In this document: piece after piece, positions 1-5,792 of the stretch
Layout of the letters: each line of letters begins with the position of its first letter
How positions within the stretch are numbered: the stretch's first letter is position 1
DNA from: CAZCBN01 sp964496975
Lineage (GTDB): Bacteria; Planctomycetota; Phycisphaerae; Phycisphaerales; UBA1924
NCBI GenBank assembly: GCA_964496975.1
Contig: CAZCBN010000151.1
Location: 1-6,993, forward strand
Length of the DNA: 6,993 bases
Direction of reading: 5' to 3'
The notes under the pieces: generated by a model
Database searches by the model: none
What the model was told of the DNA's origin: nothing
Seen by the model: the letters and a program-made list of their open reading frames with translations, nothing else
Position numbers and translations under genes: made by a program

Positions 1-627
1 CTCCGCCGCGGCGAGGAGCGTGACCTCCGAGCCGAGCGAGGCGCCCCAGAGCACGAGCGGGGGCACCGACCCGGTCCGCGCGGCGGCGTCGCCCCCGAGG
101 CCCGGCGCGGCGGAGTCCACCCCGCGGCCCGGCGCGGCGGAGTCCACCCCGCGGCCCCGCGCGGCGGAGTCCAACCCGAGGCACCGCTCGGCCAGCGCGA
201 CCAGGTCCGCGGCCTCTCGGGCGCCGAGCGCGCAGCGGCCCGGGGCGTCGCCGTGGCCCGGCATGTCCCACAGGACGGCCCGCGAGACCACGGGCAGCGC
301 GGCGGAGACCCGGCCCAGATTGATGACGCGCGACTCGCTCCAACCGTGCGTGATGATGAGCGTGGGGCCGGCGGGATCAGCACCGGTGATGTCCCAGACG
401 GGCAGGCGCAGGCCCGCGCGGTCAAGGGACCACTCCAGGCACGGGGGGCTGTCGGGCAGCTCGGCGGGCTCGCCCGGCACGCCGCGCGAGACGGCGAAGG
501 CGTAGCCCCGCCGCGGCGGGTTGCGAAGGCGGATGGTGGTGAAGGCGACGAGCGCAATCCAGTAGACCGCCGCGCCGGTGAGCAGCAGGGGAAAGAGGCG
601 GAGCAACTCGTCAATGATGGACGGCAT
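1..627 (-). CDS. Alpha/beta hydrolase, membrane-anchored, C-terminus cut by window edge
   Basis: Open for 209 codons from the ATG at 627 to the left edge, so the C-terminal part with the expected catalytic Asp/His is not visible. Residues about 8-32 form one hydrophobic segment (FPLLLTGAAVYWIALVAF), probably an N-terminal membrane anchor with the enzyme domain attached. The fold is recognised from three motifs in the right order: the oxyanion-hole strand LIITHGW (H94-G95-W96), the WDMPGHGD turn (residues 120-127), and the nucleophile elbow GASLGS with Ser197. This marks a serine hydrolase (esterase/lipase/peptidase-like); the substrate cannot be told. Between the helix ending ERCLG and the strand leading to Ser197 lies a triplicated nine-residue repeat (residues 151-177), probably a surface loop. 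The ATG has no clear Shine-Dalgarno sequence, and no other in-frame start was seen just upstream. It begins 39 nt after the rseP stop and is probably co-transcribed with it. Confidence 0.85.
   Translation of the reverse strand, partial: MPSIIDELLRLFPLLLTGAAVYWIALVAFTTIRLRNPPRRGYAFAVSRGVPGEPAELPDSPPCLEWSLDRAGLRLPVWDITGADPAGPTLIITHGWSESRVINLGRVSAALPVVSRAVLWDMPGHGDAPGRCALGAREAADLVALAERCLGLDSAARGRGVDSAAPGRGVDSAAPGLGGDAAARTGSVPPLVLWGASLGSEVTLLAAAE
97..177 (-). repeat. Three tandem 27-bp in-frame repeats inside the hydrolase gene
   Basis: Three head-to-tail 27-bp units lie at 97-123, 124-150 and 151-177. The first two differ at one base, and the third at three from its neighbour. Each unit equals nine codons, giving GLDSAARGR, GVDSAAPGR and GVDSAAPGL in protein order, so copy-number change keeps the frame. 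The near identity of the copies suggests recent expansion or homogenisation by slippage or unequal recombination. Confidence 0.9.
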
Positions 628-666
628 AGCAAGTTGGACGGCATGTCGCGACGGACCGCCCGCGGG

Positions 667-2790
667 CTACAGCCCCAGCAGGCCCCGGACGTCGTTGAAC
701 GTCACGATCAGGAACATGCTGCCCACGAGCACGAGCCCGGCGAGCGTGACGGCGTTCTGCACCGGCAGCGGCACCGGCTTGCCGCGGAGCTGCTCGTACA
801 GCAGCATCAGGAACTGCCCGCCGTCCACGATCGGCAGGGGCAGGAAGTTCACCACGGCGAGGTTCACGCTGACGAGCGCCAGGAAGAACACAAGCCACAC
901 CGGCCCGCGGCTCGCGATGATGGTGCCGTAGCGGGCGATGCCGACCGGGCCGGTCAGGTGCTGCACGCCCACGGTGCCGTGAAAGAGCCGGTGGATGGTG
1001 ACGTAGACGTTCAGAATGACCCGGCGCGTCTCGCCCAGGCCCAGCGCGATGCCGCCCAGCGGCTGCTCGGCCCGGAGCAGCGCGCTCGCCGGCTCGAAGA
1101 GGTCGGGCGGCGCGGGGCTCTGCCAGCCCAGATCGTGCAGCGCCCGCACCTCGTCCGCCGTGAGCGACCAGACGCGGCGGATGTCCACCGCCGGCTCGGC
1201 GGGCGTGCGCAGATCCAGCGTCACCTCGGCCCCGGCGGCGGCTTCGGCCGCGGGGCGTGTGACCTCGCGCAGCACACGCCACGCGTCGGCCAGCGTCTGC
1301 ACGCCCGCGCCGTTCACAGCGACGAGCGTCAGGCCGGGCCGGTCCAGCACGCGGGCGGCGGCGGGCGGCGCGGGCTCGGCCGCGGCGTCGTCACCGACCG
1401 GCTCTTCAGCGGGCGCCGCCTCATCGGGCAGCGCGAGCAGCGCCGAGGTGAAGAACGTGTCGTCCAGTTGGAAGCCGATCGTCCCGTCGGCCTTCACCTT
1501 CGCCGTGAGCGAAAGCGTCTCGCCCCCGCGCTGCACGCGCAGGCTGATCGCCCGCCCCGCGTGGGCGATGATCTCACGCCGGGCCTGCGCCGGGCTCGGG
1601 TAGTCAACCGAGCCGACGCGGATGAGCACGTCGCCCTCGAGCAGCGGCTCGGGCGGCGCCCGGCCCAACGAGCCCACGCGGATCACGCCCGTCAGCCCCA
1701 GCACGTGCGACGAGGGCATGCGGACGCCGTCGGGCAACGCGGCCAGCGTCACCTGACGCATGGGCCGCCCCGGCAGCGTCAGCTGCAGCGACGGCGCGTC
1801 GCCCGGCCCCGCGTCCTTCGCCGCGAACGCCAGCGTCACCGGCTCGCCCCGAGCCGCGTCGAACACCTCGTCCAGCGTTGAGGCCGTCACCACGGGCTCG
1901 CCCCCGGCCGACACGAGCCGCATCCCCGGCTCCACGCCCGCGAGGCCCATCGCCCGCATGATGCCCGGGAACCGCTCCGCGTCCTCCCCCGGCGCGGGCG
2001 TCACCACGGCCACGCCCGCCGCGGGAAGAATGCCCATCTCGAGCAAGCCCGTCGCCTCGCCCTTGGTGGGCGTCACGCTGAACCGCAGCGGCTCCGCCAC
2101 GCCGGGCCGCTCGACAACCAGCCCCACCGGCTCCTGCCGGCGCGACATGGCCGCGGCGATGACAAGGTCATCAAACCGCGTCGCCCGCCGGCCGTTCACT
2201 TCCGTCACCAGGTCGCCCGCCTGCAGGCCCGGCGTGTTCACGCCCAGCGCCTCGGCGTTCTCCGCGACCGCCCTCGCCGCGGCCGACGCGTCGATCACGC
2301 CGCCCACGCGGGGCGGGTCCACCTTCAGCCCCACGGTGAAGACGAGGATGAAGAGCAGCGCCGCCGTCGCGATGTTCGCCGCGACGCCCGCCGAGATGAC
2401 GACCATGCGCTTCCAGACCACGCAGCGCTGGTAGCTGTCGGCCGCGTCGGAGACGTCCGTCGGGTCTAGGTCGTCCTGCCCCAGCATGCGGACATAGCCC
2501 CCCAGCGGCAGCGAGCTGAGCCGGTACTCCGTGACGCCCAGGCCCGCGGCGAGGCCCTCCTTGGCCCGGGCCTTGTACTCGTCGTCGCTCGAGCCGCGCC
2601 GCCAGCCCAGGCCCTTGCGATAGCTCAGCAGCACCTGCCCAAACCCGACCGAGAACGCGAGCACCCGGATGCCCGCCCACCGGGCCGCGACAAAGTGCCC
2701 CAGCTCGTGGATGAAGACGATGAGCCCGAAGCCGAAGGCGACGAGCAGGAAGTCGATGAGGGTGCCCAGCGGGCCTTGGATGCCGGTCAT
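667..2790 (-). CDS. rseP: RseP-like site-2 (M50) intramembrane zinc protease with multiple PDZ-like domains
   Basis: 707 residues. The zinc site HELGH (H28, E29, H32) sits in the first membrane helix (about 10-35), and the third zinc ligand is in the PLPIVDGG motif (Asp656) near the C-terminus. Other family marks are LPLGGYVRMLGQ (95-105, the membrane-associated beta loop) and the second helix (about 128-153) carrying AGVAAN. C-terminal helices lie at about 628-648 and 677-697. Between helices 2 and 4 lies a long extracytoplasmic region with PDZ-like segments at roughly 162-240, 275-350 and 365-432, an acidic/Ala-Pro linker (455-480), and a further possible degenerate one from about 483. In E. 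coli the enzyme (about 450 residues, two PDZ domains) cleaves the anti-sigma factor RseA within the membrane; the substrate here is unknown. Oddities are about 28 extra charged residues before the GGYV loop (59-86) and Val in place of the usual Pro in the GP-x-x-N motif. The ATG places HELGH at the usual distance from the N-terminus, but no strong ribosome-binding site precedes it. The hydrolase follows 39 nt downstream. Confidence 0.93.
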   Translation of the reverse strand: MTGIQGPLGTLIDFLLVAFGFGLIVFIHELGHFVAARWAGIRVLAFSVGFGQVLLSYRKGLGWRRGSSDDEYKARAKEGLAAGLGVTEYRLSSLPLGGYVRMLGQDDLDPTDVSDAADSYQRCVVWKRMVVISAGVAANIATAALLFILVFTVGLKVDPPRVGGVIDASAAARAVAENAEALGVNTPGLQAGDLVTEVNGRRATRFDDLVIAAAMSRRQEPVGLVVERPGVAEPLRFSVTPTKGEATGLLEMGILPAAGVAVVTPAPGEDAERFPGIMRAMGLAGVEPGMRLVSAGGEPVVTASTLDEVFDAARGEPVTLAFAAKDAGPGDAPSLQLTLPGRPMRQVTLAALPDGVRMPSSHVLGLTGVIRVGSLGRAPPEPLLEGDVLIRVGSVDYPSPAQARREIIAHAGRAISLRVQRGGETLSLTAKVKADGTIGFQLDDTFFTSALLALPDEAAPAEEPVGDDAAAEPAPPAAARVLDRPGLTLVAVNGAGVQTLADAWRVLREVTRPAAEAAAGAEVTLDLRTPAEPAVDIRRVWSLTADEVRALHDLGWQSPAPPDLFEPASALLRAEQPLGGIALGLGETRRVILNVYVTIHRLFHGTVGVQHLTGPVGIARYGTIIASRGPVWLVFFLALVSVNLAVVNFLPLPIVDGGQFLMLLYEQLRGKPVPLPVQNAVTLAGLVLVGSMFLIVTFNDVRGLLGL

Positions 2791-2840
2791 GCTGTTCTGA
2801 TCGTCGCGGGGTCGGGGGGTGGTGGCACGGCATCGACAAG

Positions 2841-2874
2841 AAAAAAAACGGCCCCGCCTTTGGGGGCGGGGCCG
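2841..2874 (-). terminator. Intrinsic (rho-independent) terminator after the redoxin gene
   Basis: Read on the minus strand, a 10-bp GC-only stem (arms 2865-2874 and 2849-2858, GGCCCCGCC paired with GGCGGGGCC plus one closing pair) with a 6-nt loop is followed at once by eight T residues (2848-2841), then CTT. The orientation fits ending transcripts that come from the redoxin gene, about 137 nt past its stop codon. On the plus strand no T-run follows the stem, so it acts one way. It separates the redoxin transcript from rseP, whose ATG is only 50 nt further on. Confidence 0.92.
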
Positions 2875-3010
2875 CGGTTGCGTTCCTCTGCGGCCTGGGA
2901 CGGCTCACCGCCGGTTAAAGGGGTGCGCCGGCCCCGCGTCCGACCGTTGGGTCAATCTCGATGGGACAGGCCCGATGGGCTGACCCGTGGCCCGGACAGG
3001 CCGCGGCGGT

Positions 3011-3670
3011 TCAGTACTTCACCGAGCAGCCGTAGGGCTTGGTGGTGGCCGTGGTGACGGTCTCGCCGGCGAGGACCTGCTGGAGGGCCTGGTCGACGTA
3101 GTTCACCTTGCCGGGCTGGGCGGCGCGGCTGTCGTCGTCGATGGCGCCGTGGTAGGCGATGGTGCCGTCGGCGGCGATGATGAACATCTCGGGCGTGTGC
3201 TTCGCGCCGTAGGTCTTGCCGACCTCGCCCGTCGTGTCCAGCAGGACGGGGGTGGTGATGCCGTACTCGGCGACCATCTTGCGGTTCAGCTCAGCGCCCG
3301 CGCCCTGCTTGCCCTCGGCGCCCGAGTTGATGCGCACCCACACGACGTTCTGGCTGGCGTACTTCTCGGCCAGCTTGTTCATCGTGCCGGTGTCGTCGCG
3401 GTAGTGCTTCTTCACGAACGGGCACTCGGGGTTGTACCACTCCAGCACAACGACCTTGCCCGACGCCGTGATCTCGCTCAGCTTGTGCTGCTTGCCGTCA
3501 AGGTCGGCGAGCGTGAAGTCCGGGGCCTTCTGGCCCACCGCGGCCTCGGCCTTCGTCGCCGTGGCGTCCTTCTTCTCGCCCGGGCCGGCCGCCAGGGCGA
3601 CGGAGGCGATTGCCGCGGCAACCAGGCCGAACACGCCGAACTTGCCCATCGATTTGCTCATGCTGCTCAT
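3011..3670 (-). CDS. Exported redoxin, peroxiredoxin-like (PRX_like1/AhpC-TSA type)
   Basis: 219 residues with a typical secretory signal peptide (positively charged residues at K6, K10, then FGVFGLVAAAIASVALA, cleavage probably near residue 28). The thioredoxin-fold domain covers about 45-200: VGQKAPDFTLADLDGK at the start, the active-site loop WYNPECPFVKKHY with Cys83, and the cis-Pro loop HTPE (Pro160). There is no second Cys in a CxxC arrangement. The only other Cys is Cys215 in the last residues, PYGCSVKY. That pairing is typical of the PRX_like1 group and suggests a C-terminal resolving cysteine, but this is inference. The likely role is reduction of peroxide or disulfides outside the cytoplasm. 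The substrate and electron donor are not shown; the DsbD-alpha-like protein encoded just upstream on the same strand is a candidate donor. An AGAGGAG sequence 8 nt before the ATG fixes the start. A strong terminator follows, so this gene ends a transcription unit. Confidence 0.9.
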   Translation of the reverse strand: MSSMSKSMGKFGVFGLVAAAIASVALAAGPGEKKDATATKAEAAVGQKAPDFTLADLDGKQHKLSEITASGKVVVLEWYNPECPFVKKHYRDDTGTMNKLAEKYASQNVVWVRINSGAEGKQGAGAELNRKMVAEYGITTPVLLDTTGEVGKTYGAKHTPEMFIIAADGTIAYHGAIDDDSRAAQPGKVNYVDQALQQVLAGETVTTATTKPYGCSVKY

Positions 3671-3678
3671 GGTCAGAA

Positions 3679-3685
3679 CTCCTCT
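3679..3685 (-). promoter_or_regulatory. Ribosome-binding site of the redoxin gene
   Basis: Minus-strand AGAGGAG lies 8 nt before the ATG at 3670. This is near-ideal Shine-Dalgarno spacing and selects that ATG over the in-frame ATGs at 3661 and 3649. It is the strongest ribosome-binding site on this strand in the window; the neighbouring genes have weak or no such signal. Confidence 0.85.
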
Positions 3686-3932
3686 GGATCATGCGGCGGG
3701 CGTCAGTGCGAGACGCCGGCCTGTGTGGGAAACCTCAGATTCGTCAATCGTTCGCCGCTCGCCCCCGACCCAAGTCGGTCGCGGGACGTTGCTATCGGCC
3801 CGTTCTCCCGGTCGGTTGCGACGGGCTCGGCCTCCGCGACGCGAAACAGGGCCGTCTGCCGACTCGCGCCAACCGGTCGTCCACCCAGCGCCGGTCGGCC
3901 ACGAATAATGGGCCCGGCCCAACTCGCCCGCC

Positions 3933-4985
3933 TCAGGGCGTCCCCTCCGCCGCCGGCAGGGGCAGAACGACGTGGGTGTACCGCGGCTTGCTCCCCGCGG
4001 ATTCTTGGGACATCAGCACGCCGCGGAGGGCCGGAACGCCCCCCTCGGCGATCGGCCCGCCCGACGCGCTCGTCGCGGCCGCGCGGTCCACCACAAGGTT
4101 CAGCACGCCCGTTTCGCTCGCCCCAGACGCCAACAGGCCCCGCACGGGCAGCGAATCGGCGGCGGGATAAAACTCCAGCCGCGCCGCCGGCACCGCCGGG
4201 CGGAGCGAGACGCCGTCGCCCGACCACGTCACCTGCACGTCGCGCTGCGCGGGCGACCACGCCGCGGGCAGGCTCGTTCGGGCCTCGCGGATCAGACCCT
4301 CGCCGGGACCCGGCCGCTGGGCCGACGCCTCGCCGACGACGCCCGCGCGGACGACGGCCGACGCAGACTCCGGCACGCACGCCTCGGCGCAGACAAGCCA
4401 GTCGGCCTCCAGGCGAAGCTCCACGGTCTCCCCGGGCTGGGCCGAGGCCGGCACGCGCAGCGGGAAGAGCACGACCAGCGTCCCCTCGTGCACATGGTCG
4501 AGGATGTCGCCGGGCGCCACGTACCGCCGCGGCGCGGGCCACGCGGGCTCGCCCACTGTGTACCCCTCCGGCAGCGTGAACCGAAACTCCGCGGGAAATC
4601 CCGTCTCATTCTGGCCCGGCCAGTACATGTGCCAGTGGTCGCGGATGGAGAACACCACGCCGATCGCCGCCTCGTGGCCCGGCAGCAGGGCGTCGTGCTC
4701 GAGCGCGAGGGACATCTCGACGATGCGGGCCTCCCGGCCATCCGCCGGGTCCGCGGTCGCGGTGGCGTCGGCTGCCGTCGTGCCAGCTGCGGCCGTGTCA
4801 GCCGAGGCCGACGCCGCAGCCGCCGCGCCACACGCCAACGCCGCGGCGGCCACGACTGCTGAGGCCATCAAGCCCGCGGCCGTCCGCCCGGCGGCTCGAC
4901 CCGTGCGGGCCCATAGGCGGGCCCAGCGGCGGGCGGGGCGGGTCGGCTCTTCGCGGCGGCTGGCTGGCACGGTCAACGTTCCCAT
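3933..4985 (-). CDS. Stand-alone DsbD N-terminal (alpha) domain protein, exported
   Basis: 350 residues from the ATG at 4985. After an Arg-rich N-terminus (RRWARLWARTGR near 19-30) comes a hydrophobic Ala-rich stretch (about 40-60), then a single soluble domain. Its features match the DsbD/ScsB N-terminal domain: HWHMYWPGQNETGFP (117-131), the GDILDHVHEGTLVVLFPL strand region, and DWLVCAEACVPES with a CxxxC pair (Cys199, Cys203). In DsbD this domain takes electrons from the membrane domain and reduces periplasmic thiol proteins. Here there is no transmembrane electron-transfer domain and no C-terminal thioredoxin domain, so the partners must be encoded elsewhere. Cys52 in AALAC resembles a poor lipobox, so lipid anchoring is possible but weakly supported. 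The start is uncertain: TTG at 5000 would add five residues, and the ATG at 4868 would leave a short signal peptide. I chose 4985 because the codons upstream of 4868 look coding. The redoxin gene follows after 262 nt. Confidence 0.8.
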   Translation of the reverse strand: MGTLTVPASRREEPTRPARRWARLWARTGRAAGRTAAGLMASAVVAAAALACGAAAAASASADTAAAGTTAADATATADPADGREARIVEMSLALEHDALLPGHEAAIGVVFSIRDHWHMYWPGQNETGFPAEFRFTLPEGYTVGEPAWPAPRRYVAPGDILDHVHEGTLVVLFPLRVPASAQPGETVELRLEADWLVCAEACVPESASAVVRAGVVGEASAQRPGPGEGLIREARTSLPAAWSPAQRDVQVTWSGDGVSLRPAVPAARLEFYPAADSLPVRGLLASGASETGVLNLVVDRAAATSASGGPIAEGGVPALRGVLMSQESAGSKPRYTHVVLPLPAAEGTP

Positions 4986-5293
4986 CTCGAAGGGTGTCAA
5001 GGGGTGGATGCGCCAGCGACCGGGATCTGTCAGCCCTCACCTGTCGCACGCTCGACGCATGATCGTATGCTTCGTGCGCGGGCGACCCGGCGGGTTGTGT
5101 CGACACAGCCTGCCCGGCGCCCTCACGCGACCAACGCGGCGAGACCGCGGAGTATTCCGGCCGGCACCCCACCCGGCTCCCCGACCGGTGCCCTTCGCGG
5201 CCCCGCAAGGCCCCCGCGTTCCGACACCCGCCCGCCGGGCCCAGGTCGCCGCGTCGAACGCGGCCACCCACCGGCGGTGCAACGGATGACACC
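4986..5293. other. Divergent intergenic region between the DsbD-alpha and rhodanese genes
   Basis: These 308 bp must hold the promoters for both diverging units. I see no convincing -35/-10 pair on either strand, as expected if the organism's promoters are GC-rich or depend on alternative sigma factors. What stands out is a perfect 12-bp palindrome (5096-5107) and a nested inverted repeat (5046-5077: GCACG/CGTGC outside, GCAT/ATGC inside). Open frames that cross the region continue through known genes in other frames and are not believable. Confidence 0.6.
5096..5107. promoter_or_regulatory. Perfect 12-bp palindrome, candidate operator
   Basis: TGTGTCGACACA reads the same on both strands. 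It extends to an 18-bp imperfect palindrome (GGT and GCC flanks, one mismatched pair). It lies about 110 nt upstream of the DsbD-alpha start and about 190 nt upstream of the rhodanese start, where a dimeric regulator could control both units. No regulator gene is in the window and no known consensus is matched with confidence, so its function is inference. Confidence 0.4.
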
Positions 5294-5791
5294 ATGCAGA
5301 CCCCCAGTTCCGATCGTTCCGCCCGCCGCTCGCCCCGCTTTGCCGCCGCACGCTGGGCGGCCGGCGTGGCCGCGGCGTGGGCGTGCGCCGGGTGCACCGA
5401 CCCAAGGCCCGTGAGCGATCGCAACATCAACCGGGTGGAACTCACCGAGTTGAGGGGGTGGCTCGCCGCCAACGACCGCGAGGCCCGCGCCGCCCTGGTC
5501 GACCCCCGGGCCCCCGAAGAGTTCGCGAAGGGCCACATCCCGGGCGCACGAAACCTGCGGCTGACGCAGGTGCGCCCCGAGCTCGGCAAAGACCGCGACC
5601 TGAACGAATACGACGTGATCGTCGTCTACGGTGACAACCCCTCCAGCTCCGCGGCCAAGGCGATGGCGAAGCAGATGTACTCCAACAGGTGGGGAAAGAT
5701 CTACCTCTTTGAGGGGGGCCTTGAGGCCTGGCGCGAGGCGGGCCTCCCCGTGGAGGGCCCGGCGGCGGGCGCGGATGGGCCGAAGGAGTGA
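5294..5791 (+). CDS. Rhodanese-fold putative lipoprotein lacking the catalytic cysteine
   Basis: 165 residues. The N-terminus has Arg residues followed by a hydrophobic stretch and WACAGC (Cys34), a lipobox-like site with Gly at -1 and Ala at -2 but an untypical Cys at -3. A lipid-anchored envelope protein is therefore likely but not certain. The rhodanese domain spans about 46-153: LVDPRAPEEFAKGHIPGARNL (69-88, the family's CH2A-like motif), IVVYGDN (109-115), and IYLFEGGLEAWREAGLPVE (136-154). In active rhodaneses the residue after VVY is the sulfur-carrying Cys; here it is Gly113. No Cys exists after residue 34, so sulfur transfer by the usual mechanism is not possible. It may instead bind a partner or ligand. 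The ATG at 5294 has only a weak GGA 7 nt upstream. It is the first gene of a tight operon, with hscB starting 1 nt after its stop. Confidence 0.85.
   Translation: MQTPSSDRSARRSPRFAAARWAAGVAAAWACAGCTDPRPVSDRNINRVELTELRGWLAANDREARAALVDPRAPEEFAKGHIPGARNLRLTQVRPELGKDRDLNEYDVIVVYGDNPSSSAAKAMAKQMYSNRWGKIYLFEGGLEAWREAGLPVEGPAAGADGPKE
5783..5788 (+). promoter_or_regulatory. Ribosome-binding site of hscB inside the end of the rhodanese gene
   Basis: AAGGAG lies in the last codons of the rhodanese gene, 4 nt before the ATG at 5793. It supports that ATG over the in-frame ATG at 5802, and over upstream in-frame starts such as the ATG at 5631, which would overlap the whole conserved rhodanese C-terminus. 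Spacing is slightly short, which together with the 1-nt gap between genes suggests translational coupling. Confidence 0.75.
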
Positions 5792-5792
5792 C

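Noticed and set aside
97..177. CRISPR array
   Set aside because: The 27-bp units are head to tail with no spacers and keep the reading frame of a hydrolase gene.
253..1881. 542-codon open frame on the plus strand
   Set aside because: It lies antisense to the hydrolase and rseP genes, is extremely rich in Arg, Gln and His, and shows no family motif. Long antisense frames are expected in DNA this GC-rich.
3719..3747. Minus-strand TTGACG (3747-3742) as a -35 element for the redoxin gene
   Set aside because: At the standard 17-nt spacing the -10 position reads ACAGGC, which is not a convincing match.
3689..3922. 77-codon minus-strand open frame between the DsbD-alpha and redoxin genes
   Set aside because: No ribosome-binding site, no hydrophobic or conserved pattern, Arg/Gly-rich; most likely chance in the leader of the redoxin gene.
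2987..4579. 530-codon open frame on the plus strand over the redoxin and DsbD-alpha genes
   Set aside because: It is antisense to two genes with clear motifs, changes character along its length and ends in Arg/Pro-rich low-complexity sequence.
4978..5000. Minus-strand TTGACA at 5000-4995 as a -35 element
   Set aside because: It overlaps the start region of the DsbD-alpha gene and the -10 position 17 nt on reads GTTGAC.
5631..5792. Upstream in-frame extension of hscB
   Set aside because: It would overlap the conserved rhodanese C-terminus in another frame. The J-domain begins right after the ATG at 5793, which has an AAGGAG site.
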